DNA of 64,000 nucleotides from Paracoccaceae bacterium (GTDB taxonomy: Bacteria > Pseudomonadota > Alphaproteobacteria > Rhodobacterales > Rhodobacteraceae): positions 62,001-126,000 of the forward strand of contig CANNIA010000003.1 in assembly GCA_947504705.1 (NCBI GenBank), given 5' to 3'. Shown here piece after piece: positions 34,379-42,974 of the stretch (its first letter is position 1; each line of letters begins with the position of its first letter). The position numbers and the translations under genes are program-made. The notes below the pieces were generated by a model, which was not told the DNA's origin, did not search any database, and saw nothing but the letters and a program-made list of their open reading frames with translations.

Positions 34379-35242
34379 ATGACCAAGCCTCGCATTTCTT
34401 TCGAATTCTTCCCGCCGCAGTCGATCGACGCGTCGTTCCGCCTGTGGGAGGCGGTGCAGGACCTTGCCCCGCTGGGGCCCAACTTCGTGTCGGTGACCTA
34501 TGGGGCCGGGGGTGCCACCCGGGACAAGACGCTGGAGACGGCAGCGGCGATCCAGCAGAACTGCGGGCTGAAGGTCATGGCGCATCTGACTTGTGTTGGT
34601 GCGAGTGAAGCCGAAACCCTGGCCGCGGCTGATGCCTTTGCCGCAGCCGGAATCACCGAAATCCTCGCCCTGCGCGGGGATCCTGCGCAAGGCAGCCGCT
34701 TTCAGCCCCATCCCGGCGGCTTTGCCTCGTCCGAGGCGCTGGTGGCCGCACTGGCCCGGACCGGGCGCTTCAACATCCGGGTCGCGGCCTATCCCGAACC
34801 CCATCCCGATGCCGCCGACGATCAGGCCGATGTCACTTGGCTGAAGCGCAAGATCGACGCTGGTGCCACCTCCGCCATTACCCAGTTCTTCTTCGACGCC
34901 GATGCCTTCTTCCGGTTCCGTGACCGTTGCCACGCCGCCGGGATCAGCGCCCCAATCATCCCCGGCATCCTCCCTATCCAATCGTGGGAGGGGGCCAAAC
35001 GCTTTGCCCACCGCTGCGGCGCGCGGGTGCCCTTGAGACTGGACGAAGCCTTCACAACCGCGATCCGCGACGGGCGTGAGGATCTTCTGGCCCTGACCCA
35101 GGCCGTCACCCTTTGCGACCGGCTGGTCCGGGGCGGGGTCGACGACTTGCATTTCTACACCCTGAACCGCCCCCATCTGACCCGCGAAACCGTCCGCGCC
35201 TTGGGCATCCAGCCGCAAGTGGTGCTGGAAAAGGTGGCCTGA
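34379..35242 (+). CDS. metF: 5,10-methylenetetrahydrofolate reductase
   Basis: Flavoprotein that makes 5-methyl-THF for methionine synthesis. 287 residues, TIM-barrel of the MetF family: starts KPRISFEFFPPQS, then FVSVTYGAGGATRDKTLETA, HLTCVGAS, ILALRGDPAQG and ITQFFFDADAFFRFRDRC. AGGAGG sits 5-6 bases before the ATG at 34379; upstream in-frame starts are not supported. Monocistronic and divergent from metR. Confidence 0.96.
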   Translation: MTKPRISFEFFPPQSIDASFRLWEAVQDLAPLGPNFVSVTYGAGGATRDKTLETAAAIQQNCGLKVMAHLTCVGASEAETLAAADAFAAAGITEILALRGDPAQGSRFQPHPGGFASSEALVAALARTGRFNIRVAAYPEPHPDAADDQADVTWLKRKIDAGATSAITQFFFDADAFFRFRDRCHAAGISAPIIPGILPIQSWEGAKRFAHRCGARVPLRLDEAFTTAIRDGREDLLALTQAVTLCDRLVRGGVDDLHFYTLNRPHLTRETVRALGIQPQVVLEKVA

Positions 35243-35384
35243 TCAGCCCATCGGGGCAACGATGTCTCCCTGGGCGGCATTCCGACCCTGATCCTAATGG
35301 GACCCGGAAAGCCGCCCCTTTTTCCCGAAGCGCTTGCCACGGGGGGCATATCAGATAAGCTGGCCACAGCCTCGGGGATCCCAG

Positions 35385-35825
35385 ATGTCAAAGCTTGTCA
35401 CCCTTCTGAACGGCCCAAACCTGAACCTTCTTGGTCTTCGGCAGCCAGAGATTTATGGCCGCGAAACGCTGGATGACGTCGCCGCGAAAACGGCCGATCT
35501 TGCCGATGAACTGGGCCTGCGGCTGAAGGCACTGCAGTCGAACCACGAAGGCCAACTGGTCGACTGGATCCAGGAAGCGCGCGGCAAATCCGCCGGGATC
35601 ATCATAAATCCCGGCGCCTATTCGCATACTTCGGTCGCGATCCTTGACGCGTTGCATGCGTATGAAGGCCCGGTGCTGGAAGTGCACATATCGAACATCC
35701 ACAAACGTGAGGCGTTCCGCCATCACTCCTTTGTTTCGCAGCGCGCCGAAGGGGTGATCGCGGGCTTTGGCACCGAAGGCTATCTGCTGGCGCTGCGCCG
35801 GATGGCGACGCTTCTGACCGCATGA
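35385..35825 (+). CDS. aroQ: Type II 3-dehydroquinate dehydratase
   Basis: Shikimate-pathway enzyme that forms 3-dehydroshikimate; a dodecamer in this family. 146 residues. Motifs: [19 protein letters not shown] (catalytic Tyr region), [34 protein letters not shown] and [18 protein letters not shown]. Start at 35385 after a CGGGGATC sequence. Its stop overlaps the start of the acyl-CoA ligase gene as ATGA, so the two are co-translated although the products belong to different pathways. Confidence 0.95.
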   Translation: MSKLVTLLNGPNLNLLGLRQPEIYGRETLDDVAAKTADLADELGLRLKALQSNHEGQLVDWIQEARGKSAGIIINPGAYSHTSVAILDALHAYEGPVLEVHISNIHKREAFRHHSFVSQRAEGVIAGFGTEGYLLALRRMATLLTA

Positions 35826-36979
35826 CCGACTGCTTCCGCTGGCACCCAAGGGCGCGGCTTTTCGACGGGGCCTGGCGTGAGGTTTCGCATGTGGCGGCAG
35901 GCGACCCCGTAGCTGCGGACGGACCCGAGGGTCTCGCCGGGGTCATCGGCCTGCCCGCGTTCCGGATTGGTGCTGTTGACACGCCGCCGCCTTTATCGGG
36001 ACCGGTGCCAGTCTTTGAAACCCTCACCTCCGGCTCGACCGGCAAGCCCCGCCGCATCTACCGGACGCAAGGCTCGTGGATCGCAAGCTTTGCCATCAAT
36101 GGCCGGTTCGGCATCGGCCCCGGCGCGCGGGTGGCAGTGCTGGGCCGTCTGGTCCATTCGCTGGCGCTTTACGGCGCGGTCGAGGGGCTGCACTTGGGGG
36201 CCGAGGTACATTTGCTGGAGAGCTTGCGCCCTGACCGGCAGCGGCTGGCGCTTGCGGCGCGGCGCATCACGCATCTTTACGCCACCCCCGCCCAGCTGCG
36301 CCTTGTGGTGGATGGGCAGGGGCTTTGCCCCGATCTGCGGCTTGTGTTGGTCGGGGGATCAAAGCTTGATGCCGGACTGCGTCGCGCGCTTGGCGTCATG
36401 GCTCCGGGGGCTGCGATCCGCGAATTCTATGGCGCGGCCGAGGCGAGTTTCATCACTATCGCGGATGAATATACACCGGAGGCATCCGTGGGCCGGATCT
36501 ATGCGGGGGTCGCGTTATCGCTGGACAAGGCGGGTGAAATCTGGGTGAAAAGCCCTTATCTCTTAATTGGGTACGCCGAGGGCGAGGGAAGTGCCAAGTG
36601 GCACGACGGCTGGCTTTCCGTGGGCGAGATCGGGAGGGTGGAGGAAGGGTTCCTGTACCTCTCAGGCCGCGCCGGGCGCATGGTTACCGTGGCCGATCAG
36701 AACGTCTTTCCCGAGGAAATCGAGACCCTGATGCTGTCCCTGCCGGGAATCGCAAAGGCCGCCGTCCTGCCGGTCAAGGATGCCAAGCGTGGCACGGTTT
36801 TGGTCGCGATGGTGGAGGGTGACCCTTCTGCCGAAGCTGCGATCCTTGCCGCATTGCGCGCGGAACTTGGCCCGTTGAAGGCGCCAAGGGTGCTGTTCTG
36901 GCAGGCGAACTGGCCGGTTCTCGCCTCGGGAAAGACCGACCTTCAGGCGCTGGAGGCGCGGCTTGCATGGCCCGTCTGA
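35822..36979 (+). CDS. Short AMP-forming acyl-CoA ligase, biotin-linked
   Basis: A 385-residue ANL-superfamily enzyme, shorter than typical acyl-CoA synthetases because the N-terminal region is reduced. Intact core motifs: [15 protein letters not shown] (A3), [10 protein letters not shown] (A5), [20 protein letters not shown] with [19 protein letters not shown] (A7/A8) and ASGKTD with the catalytic Lys (about residue 370, A10). Substrate not deducible. It overlaps the following thiolase gene by 13 bases and converges on bioMNY; this resembles the yhfT-yhfS genes that accompany a bioY homologue in Bacillus subtilis, so a role in biotin precursor or acyl handling is an inference. Confidence 0.85.
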   Translation: MTDCFRWHPRARLFDGAWREVSHVAAGDPVAADGPEGLAGVIGLPAFRIGAVDTPPPLSGPVPVFETLTSGSTGKPRRIYRTQGSWIASFAINGRFGIGPGARVAVLGRLVHSLALYGAVEGLHLGAEVHLLESLRPDRQRLALAARRITHLYATPAQLRLVVDGQGLCPDLRLVLVGGSKLDAGLRRALGVMAPGAAIREFYGAAEASFITIADEYTPEASVGRIYAGVALSLDKAGEIWVKSPYLLIGYAEGEGSAKWHDGWLSVGEIGRVEEGFLYLSGRAGRMVTVADQNVFPEEIETLMLSLPGIAKAAVLPVKDAKRGTVLVAMVEGDPSAEAAILAALRAELGPLKAPRVLFWQANWPVLASGKTDLQALEARLAWPV

Positions 36980-38040
36980 TAGCAGCCCGGCGGAGCGCGG
37001 TGGTGCCGCGCGGTGGGGCCTTTGCCCGGCTGCGGATTGAGGATCTGGCCGCGCCGGTCTTGCTTGCCTGTCTGGCGGATGCCCGGATTTCGGCTGATCA
37101 GGTTGACGAAGTGATCCTGTCGAACGCGCTCGGTTCGGGTGGCAATCCGGCGCGGCGGTTGGCGCTAGCGGCAGGCCTACCCGAAAGCGTGGCGGGACTC
37201 ACCACCGACCGCCAATGCGCCGGGGGGCTGGATGCGATCTTGCTGGCCAAGGCCTTGGTCGACAGCGGGGCCGCCGACATCGTCTTGGCGGGAGGCGTCG
37301 AAAGCTTTTCCCGCCGCCCCCTGCGCCTGGCGACGGATCCGGACGGTGGCCCGCCGCAGCCCTATGATCAGGCCCCCTTCACCCCTTGGCCAGACCGCGA
37401 TCCAGACATGACGATGGCCGCTGATGCCTTGGCGTCAAGGCTTGGGATCAGCCGGGCACGGCAGGAGGCCTGGGCCGTGGCAAGCCATGCGAAATCTGCA
37501 CAGATCGAACACTGGCCCGAGATCGTATCAATCGCCGGAGTCACCCGTGACGCCTTTCTGCGTGTCCTGACGCCCGGCCTTCTGTCCCGCGCAAAGGTGC
37601 TGCACGGCTCGATCACTTCTGCTACCGCAGCGGTCGCGGCGGATGCAGCGGCGTTTTGCCTTGTCGTATCAGACCGGATCGCGTCGGGCCGGGGGTTGGC
37701 CATCCTGAACGGGGCAACGCTTGGCTGCAACCCAGTAGAGCCGGGCCTAGCCCCGGTTGCTGCGATCAACCGTATCTGGCGGGGCGAACCCATTGCCCAG
37801 GCCGAAGTGATGGAGGCCTATGCCGTCCAGGCCATCGCGGTGGTCGAAGGCGCGGGGCTGGACCCGACAATCGTCAACCCGGCAGGGGGCGGGTTGGCGC
37901 GGGGGCATCCGATTGGTGCCTCTGGCGCGATCCTTGCCGTCCGGCTGCTCCATGGCCTGAAACAAGGCCGGGGCTTGGCCGCCATTGCGGCAGCTGGTGG
38001 GATAGGGACGGCGCTTCTCCTCGAAGCCTCAGGCCCGTGA
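36967..38040 (+). CDS. Thiolase-family protein with altered active site
   Basis: A 357-residue member of the thiolase family, short of the usual 390. The nucleophile is present (DRQCAGG, Cys about 84) and so is the His in GHPIGASGA (about 314), but the second catalytic Cys is replaced by Ala in GLAAIAAAGGIG (about 341), and the Asn of the usual NEAFA motif is Met (VMEAYA, about 282). It may therefore not catalyse normal thiolysis or Claisen condensation. Translationally coupled to the acyl-CoA ligase; its 3' end overlaps bioY on the opposite strand by 12 bases. Confidence 0.85.
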   Translation: MARLIAARRSAVVPRGGAFARLRIEDLAAPVLLACLADARISADQVDEVILSNALGSGGNPARRLALAAGLPESVAGLTTDRQCAGGLDAILLAKALVDSGAADIVLAGGVESFSRRPLRLATDPDGGPPQPYDQAPFTPWPDRDPDMTMAADALASRLGISRARQEAWAVASHAKSAQIEHWPEIVSIAGVTRDAFLRVLTPGLLSRAKVLHGSITSATAAVAADAAAFCLVVSDRIASGRGLAILNGATLGCNPVEPGLAPVAAINRIWRGEPIAQAEVMEAYAVQAIAVVEGAGLDPTIVNPAGGGLARGHPIGASGAILAVRLLHGLKQGRGLAAIAAAGGIGTALLLEASGP

Positions 38041-38571
38041 CAATAGCGAGGCGGGGCGCATCCGGGCCAGGCCCTGGGTGACAAAGCCCGCAATCACCGT
38101 CTTGATCAGATCGCCGGGCAGGAAAGCCCCGGCAAGGAAAGCAGCTTCGGGGAGCGTTCTTTCCAGCATCACGCTCATCCCGATGATCCCGAAGACCGAC
38201 AGAACGCCGATCCCGCCGATGATCGAGGCCAGCGTGGCGGCAGGGCCTGCGGCAAGGGTGGTCCGCTCCATCAGCCAGCCGATCACGAAAGCGGCGACCG
38301 GGAAGCCCACCAGATAGCCAACCGAGGGGGAAGCGAAGACGCCGATGCCGCCGCGTCCGCCGGACAGAAGCGGCAGACCTGCGGCGACGAGGGCAAGGAA
38401 AAGAAGCACTGCCAGCGCCCCGCGTTTCGCGCCAAGGACGGTTCCACAGAGCATGATCCCCAAAGATTGGGCGGTGATTGGTACGCCCCCGGCAAGATCG
38501 ATCTTGGGGATCAGCCCAAGAATGGCGATCAGCGCGGCGAAAAGCGCGATATGGGTCAGGTTGCGTTCCAT
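38029..38571 (-). CDS. bioY: Biotin transporter substrate-binding subunit BioY
   Basis: ECF-type S component that captures biotin; 180 residues with six predicted membrane helices. Family motif regions: PKIDLAGGVPITAQSLGIML and GGRGGIGVFASPSVGYLVGF, and FLPGDLIKTVIAGFVTQGL near the end. Start at 38571 has AGGGGA upstream; the frame is open further up but overlaps bioN. Last gene of the bioMNY operon on the minus strand. Confidence 0.95.
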   Translation of the reverse strand: MERNLTHIALFAALIAILGLIPKIDLAGGVPITAQSLGIMLCGTVLGAKRGALAVLLFLALVAAGLPLLSGGRGGIGVFASPSVGYLVGFPVAAFVIGWLMERTTLAAGPAATLASIIGGIGVLSVFGIIGMSVMLERTLPEAAFLAGAFLPGDLIKTVIAGFVTQGLARMRPASLLSRA

Positions 38572-38599
38572 CGGGTCCCCTCCGGTGCGGTTGTGCCCT

Positions 38600-39199
38600 T
38601 TAACCAGCCCCGCCTCTTGCCCGCAAGGCCTCGGCCGCGCGGTCAGCATCGTCGAGGGCGGCCAGAGTGACCGGCACCAGCACCCGCCAGCCGGGGCGGC
38701 GGGAGGAGCGGGCCGACCAGGACTGGCTGATCTGGCCGAACCGGTCCAGCATCACCGGGATGAAGCGGACCATCAGCGCGCAGGCTAGGGCAAGGCGGCG
38801 CGGAGACAGGCCAAAGGGGCGCAATGGCCGGGCAAGCCATTGGAATACCGCCAGCATGTCGGAAAGACGGGTGGTCATGGTGACGAAGTTCGCCATGGCC
38901 ACAGCAGCAATCATGCGCAGGATGATGGTCGCGCCTTCGGCTGGCGAGGCGGTCCAGAGATGCCAGAGGCCCACGATCAGGACGAAGGGCCACAGCGGCC
39001 AAAGAAGCCTGAGGCCATTTGTCGCGAAGCTTTTGCCGCAACTGAGGTAAATGAGTGCGGTTGCAAGACAGGCAAGGCCAAGCGGCAGGGGCGTTTTCAG
39101 CGCGAAAAGCCCGGTGGTGACCAGCGCCAATGCCGCCAGTTTCAGCCCGGCGGGCAGGGGATGCGCCCAGGTCTCAACTGGCGAGGTCAGCGTCAGCAT
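38600..39199 (-). CDS. bioN: Biotin ECF transporter transmembrane subunit BioN
   Basis: EcfT-type coupling protein, 199 residues, with about four to five membrane helices and a cytoplasmic segment containing ARSSRRPGWRVLVPVTLAALDDADRAAEALRARG, which holds the two Ala-Arg-Xaa coupling motifs (SAR, RAR). Start at 39199 lies within the 3' end of bioM (26-base overlap), so translation is coupled. Works with BioM and BioY. Confidence 0.9.
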   Translation of the reverse strand: MLTLTSPVETWAHPLPAGLKLAALALVTTGLFALKTPLPLGLACLATALIYLSCGKSFATNGLRLLWPLWPFVLIVGLWHLWTASPAEGATIILRMIAAVAMANFVTMTTRLSDMLAVFQWLARPLRPFGLSPRRLALACALMVRFIPVMLDRFGQISQSWSARSSRRPGWRVLVPVTLAALDDADRAAEALRARGGAG

Positions 39200-39905
39200 C
39201 CTGCTCTCCGATCCGGGCCATTTCGGCGGTAAAGGCGGGGATGACCTGCGCCGGGGGGCCATCGGCGGCAATGCGACCGGCCTCCAGCCACAGAACCCGG
39301 TCGGCATCGGCCAGAACGGCGGGGTCATGGGTGATGGTGATCAGCCGTTGCGGCAGGGCGGCAAAGCGGCGGGACAAGCGGGCTTGTGTGGGCAGGTCAA
39401 GCCCGGCAAGCGGTTCATCCAAGAGGATCGTCCGGGGTTCCATCAGCAGAACCGACAACAGGCAAAGGTAATGCCGCTGGCCTTGACTTAGGCTGGTGAC
39501 CGGGGCCTTGGCCCAATGCGCGCGGCCTTCGTGGGCAAGCATTGCATTCGCGCGGGCAAGTGCCTCACCTTGGGTCAGGCTTAGTTGAGCAAGGCCGAAG
39601 GCCAGCTCTTCCTCGACCGTAGGGAACAATATCTGGTGATCGGGGTTCTGGAACAAAATCCCTACTGCCGCCAGCGCCGCCTTGCGGTCCTTGAACGGAT
39701 CGAAGCCGTCAACCCTGACTTCGCCCTCACTCGGAACGATCAGTCCAGCAATAAGCCGCAAGAATGTGGTCTTGCCTGAGCCGTTGCGACCCAGGATGCC
39801 AATTCGATTTTCGGTCAGGGAAAGATTCAGCCCGTCCAGCACCAAGCGGTTGCCCAGCCGAACCGAGGCAGTCTTCATGCAAAGTCCGGGCGTGGCGTCG
39901 GGCAT
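39174..39905 (-). CDS. bioM: Biotin ECF transporter ATPase BioM
   Basis: CbiO-like ABC ATPase of 243 residues that energises biotin uptake. Walker A GRNGSGKTT, Q-loop FQNPDHQIL, signature LSQGQRHYL, Walker B ILLDEPLAGLD, and H-loop ITHDPAVL are all present. First gene of the bioM-bioN-bioY operon. No BioR-type TTATCTATAA box was found by eye upstream. Confidence 0.95.
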   Translation of the reverse strand: MPDATPGLCMKTASVRLGNRLVLDGLNLSLTENRIGILGRNGSGKTTFLRLIAGLIVPSEGEVRVDGFDPFKDRKAALAAVGILFQNPDHQILFPTVEEELAFGLAQLSLTQGEALARANAMLAHEGRAHWAKAPVTSLSQGQRHYLCLLSVLLMEPRTILLDEPLAGLDLPTQARLSRRFAALPQRLITITHDPAVLADADRVLWLEAGRIAADGPPAQVIPAFTAEMARIGEQDADADLAS

Positions 39906-40003
39906 TGGCGGCCTTCACTGGTCTGGCCGTCCTTCTAGACCCAGCGCGCCGGGCGGGGAAGGGGGAAGCGGGGCGCCTGGGCACCCCGCATCCACCGAAG
40001 CTG

Positions 40004-40267
40004 TTACTGGCAGGCGGCGATGTAGACGTTGCCGTACTGGTCCTGGTACTGGCACTGGCCGGGGGTCGAAGTCGGGCCAAGCAACTGCGAGGCCGCAATG
40101 CCGACTGCGGCGCCGACAAGCGCGCCCTTGGCCTTGTCAGAATCCGACGACACAGCAGCGCCGACGGCAGCGCCGCCAATGGCACCAATGGTGGCGTTTT
40201 GCTCGGCCGGGGTGCAGGCCGACAGCAGCATCGGGATCACGGGAAGCAGCAGGGAAAGACGGGTCAT
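40004..40267 (-). CDS. Small glycine-zipper lipoprotein
   Basis: An 87-residue lipoprotein: leader LSLLLPVIPMLLSAC (lipobox LSAC), then a glycine-zipper-like helix (IGAIGGAAVGAAV and KGALVGAAVGIAASQ) and a short C-terminal tail with two Cys (CQYQDQYGNVYIAAC). Similar small outer-membrane proteins are common in Rhodobacterales; function unknown. Another glycine-rich lipoprotein is at 59422-59631. Confidence 0.8.
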   Translation of the reverse strand: MTRLSLLLPVIPMLLSACTPAEQNATIGAIGGAAVGAAVSSDSDKAKGALVGAAVGIAASQLLGPTSTPGQCQYQDQYGNVYIAACQ

Positions 40268-40369
40268 AGCAGGCTCCAGGTTACGATTCTATGTGTCTCA
40301 GCCTAGGGCATTTCGGTTGAATTGAAACAGTCATGCATTCCATACGTATCAAACCGGCAGAAGACAGGA

Positions 40370-41467
40370 TCAGAACGCTATCCTGCCACCGCCATGTTTT
40401 CGGGCCCAGGCCAAAGCGCGTGCATAGGCGGGCCGCATATCGGGGTTCAGCATCGGTCGCTGGGCAGCGGGCTGATAGACTTGGCCGGGGCTTGCATTCG
40501 CCTCGTTCAAAAGTGCGCCATCCGGGGTCAGGAACACATCCCAGCCGATGATGCCGTGGCCCGGAAAATCGGCATGTCCGGCGCGGGTGATCTCGATCGC
40601 TTGATCCCAATGCGGCATCTTGAACCCCAGGAAGGGCAGGTCGGGATCGTTGCCATGGGTCAGGTCGCCCGAATGCGGGTCGCGGAGGCTGCGAAGCCGG
40701 ACCACTTGGCCTGAAGTGACGTCGATCAGCCCCCAGATCCTTTCGCCGATTGCATCACCGTCGTGCATTGCGGTCTTGGCGGGAAGCCGGATTACCGCAT
40801 ACCAAGGCTCGATGCCCGCTTCGGTCCACAGCGTCACGATCCGGACCGAGGCCATCGCCCCCCCGGCATGGGGCCGCAGGCTGGGGTCAAGCTGATAGAA
40901 GGGCTGGAAAAGATAGCCCCCCGCCCAGTCACGTGCAATTTCCTCGGCCAGTCCCTGAACCGGAACATCCTCTCCCGAAAGAAAACGCAGCAGGCCCGGC
41001 CCGGAAAGCCCTTCGATTGCGGCGGCACCCCGGGCGAAACTGTCGGCACGTGGCTTGCCAAAGACCGGAAGATGGCCTTCCAAGCCAAGATAACCGGCAA
41101 TCTCATCAGCGCTGCGCAGCACGTCCGGACCAGTATGCTTGGCCACATTGGCAGAGCCGGGGGCATAGACGGCACGGGTCCGCGTAAAGGGCAGTCCACG
41201 GGCCGTCAGCCGCAGTTCGGTCTGCAGCTTGTCATTCAAGACATGGGTTTCAAGACCAAGGTCCGGCATGTGAAGCGAGCTGTTGAAGTCCCGCTTCCGA
41301 CGATTCGGCAGGAAATCGCGAAGGTAGGCGTGGCCCCGATCCTTTTGCCACAGCGAATAGGTGAAATATTCCTCGGGCCGGACTTTGTAGCGCCCGAAGG
41401 CCAGCGCGAACAGACTGATCGCCTGCCGCACAATCCCCGGACCGCCACGCGCAGCAAGCGCTTGCAT
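40370..41467 (-). CDS. ATP-grasp protein, sugar-transfer-associated type
   Basis: About 365 residues. The central and C-terminal parts look like the sugar-transfer-associated ATP-grasp family: FGKPRADSFARGAAAI, YLFQPFYQLDPSLRPHAGG, ASVRIVTLWT and the metal-binding end GIIGWDVFLTPDGALLNEAN. Substrate unknown. The start is uncertain: the frame runs into gabT; a TTG at 41521, 4 bases after the gabT stop, or the ATG at 41467 are the candidates, and the ATG is listed conservatively. It follows gabT directly and is probably co-transcribed. Confidence 0.75.
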   Translation of the reverse strand: MQALAARGGPGIVRQAISLFALAFGRYKVRPEEYFTYSLWQKDRGHAYLRDFLPNRRKRDFNSSLHMPDLGLETHVLNDKLQTELRLTARGLPFTRTRAVYAPGSANVAKHTGPDVLRSADEIAGYLGLEGHLPVFGKPRADSFARGAAAIEGLSGPGLLRFLSGEDVPVQGLAEEIARDWAGGYLFQPFYQLDPSLRPHAGGAMASVRIVTLWTEAGIEPWYAVIRLPAKTAMHDGDAIGERIWGLIDVTSGQVVRLRSLRDPHSGDLTHGNDPDLPFLGFKMPHWDQAIEITRAGHADFPGHGIIGWDVFLTPDGALLNEANASPGQVYQPAAQRPMLNPDMRPAYARALAWARKHGGGRIAF

Positions 41468-41525
41468 GGCGGCCGGAAGGTCATAACCCCCGGCTTCGGC
41501 GGTTGCCGTGAGGTATCCCAAACCC

Positions 41526-42803
41526 TTAGGCCTGCCGTGCAGCCGCGACCGAGGCTTCCAGAATATCCATGGCTTCCGCAAAATGGGCATCCGGAATGGT
41601 GATCGGAGCAAGGAAGCGCACGACGTTGCCGTAGATGCCGCAGGTCAGCAGCAGAAGGCCGCGCTTCAGCGACTCCAACCGGACCCGGTTGGTGAAACCT
41701 GCGTCGGGCTCTTTCGAGCCGGGCTTGCCGAATTCGACCGCAACCATGAAGCCGGGGCCGCGGATATCCATGATTTCCGGGGTGGTAGCGCGCAGCGATT
41801 CCAGACGCTGCTTCAACCGGCTGCCAAGTTCGTTGGCGCGGCCACAAAGGTCTTCTTCCTCGATCACGTCCAGAACGGCATGGGCCGCAGCAATGCCCAA
41901 GGGGTTACCCGCATAGGTGCCGCCCAGACCACCGGGGTTCGCCGCATCCATCAGCTCGGCCTTGCCGGTCACCGCCGCCAAAGGCAGGCCCCCCGCCAGA
42001 CCCTTGGCCATCGTGGTCAGATCCGCCGCAACGCCATGCATTTCCATCGCGAAATGGTTGCCGGTGCGGGCAAAGCCGGTCTGCACTTCGTCGGCAATCA
42101 TCACGATCCCATGCTGGTCGCAAAGCGCGCGGATCGCCTTCACCAACTCGGTCGAGGCCGGGTAGAACCCGCCTTCGCCCTGCACCGGTTCAAAGATGAT
42201 CGCCGCCACGCGGGCCGGATCAAGGTCGGCCTTGAACAGCTTTTCGATCCCCGCCATCGCATCCTTGGCGGTCACCCCATGCACCTCCATCGGGAAGGGG
42301 ACGTGGAAGACGCCCGGCATCATCGACCCGAACCCCTTCTTGTAGGGTTCAACCTTGCCGGTCAGCGCCATGCCCATGAAGGTCCGGCCATGGAAACCGC
42401 CACCAAAGGCGATGACGGCATCGCGGCCGGTCGCGATCCGGGCGATCTTGATCGCGTTCTCGCAGGCCTCGGCCCCGGTGGTCACGAAGATGGTCTTCTT
42501 CTTGAAATTGCCCGGAACCTTGTCGTTCAGCCGTTCGGCCAGATGGATATAGTTTTCATAGGGCATCACCTGATGGCAGGTATGGGTGAACTTCGTCATC
42601 TGATGCGCCACGGCGGCCATCACCTTTGGGTGGCAATGCCCGGTATTGACCACGGCGATCCCGGCGGCAAAGTCGATGTACCGGTTGCCTTCGATATCCC
42701 AAATTTCCGAGTTCAGCGCCCGATCCGCATAGATCTGGGTCATCATCCCAACTCCGCGCGAAATGGCTTCATCCCGGCGCTTGGCGACTTCGGCGTTCTG
42801 CAT
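41526..42803 (-). CDS. gabT: 4-aminobutyrate aminotransferase
   Basis: PLP-dependent class III aminotransferase of 425 residues that converts GABA and 2-oxoglutarate to succinate semialdehyde and glutamate. Motifs: NTGHCHPKVMAAVAHQ, TTGAEACENAIKIAR, AFGGGFHGRTFMGMALTG, VMIADEVQTGFARTG and the PLP Lys in TTMAKGLAGG (about 265). GGAGAGAG lies upstream of the ATG at 42803; the longer frame to 42887 is not needed. No gabD in this window. A related aminotransferase specificity is possible. Confidence 0.9.
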   Translation of the reverse strand: MQNAEVAKRRDEAISRGVGMMTQIYADRALNSEIWDIEGNRYIDFAAGIAVVNTGHCHPKVMAAVAHQMTKFTHTCHQVMPYENYIHLAERLNDKVPGNFKKKTIFVTTGAEACENAIKIARIATGRDAVIAFGGGFHGRTFMGMALTGKVEPYKKGFGSMMPGVFHVPFPMEVHGVTAKDAMAGIEKLFKADLDPARVAAIIFEPVQGEGGFYPASTELVKAIRALCDQHGIVMIADEVQTGFARTGNHFAMEMHGVAADLTTMAKGLAGGLPLAAVTGKAELMDAANPGGLGGTYAGNPLGIAAAHAVLDVIEEEDLCGRANELGSRLKQRLESLRATTPEIMDIRGPGFMVAVEFGKPGSKEPDAGFTNRVRLESLKRGLLLLTCGIYGNVVRFLAPITIPDAHFAEAMDILEASVAAARQA

Positions 42804-42974
42804 GGTCTCTCTCCGAATGACATGGCACCCCGGGGCCTCGGGGTCCTGCTTGGTGTCTATTTGATCAAATAAGCGTGCCGGGTTCAATCCTTGATGCGAC
42901 GGCCCGCACCATTTCGATCTTCAACATTCATTAACTCTCATCGGCGCAGTCTTGGCCAATGGATTCGGGTTGGG

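Noticed and set aside
39906-40003. BioR-type operator upstream of bioM
   Set aside because: No TTATCTATAA-like palindrome was found in the spacer.
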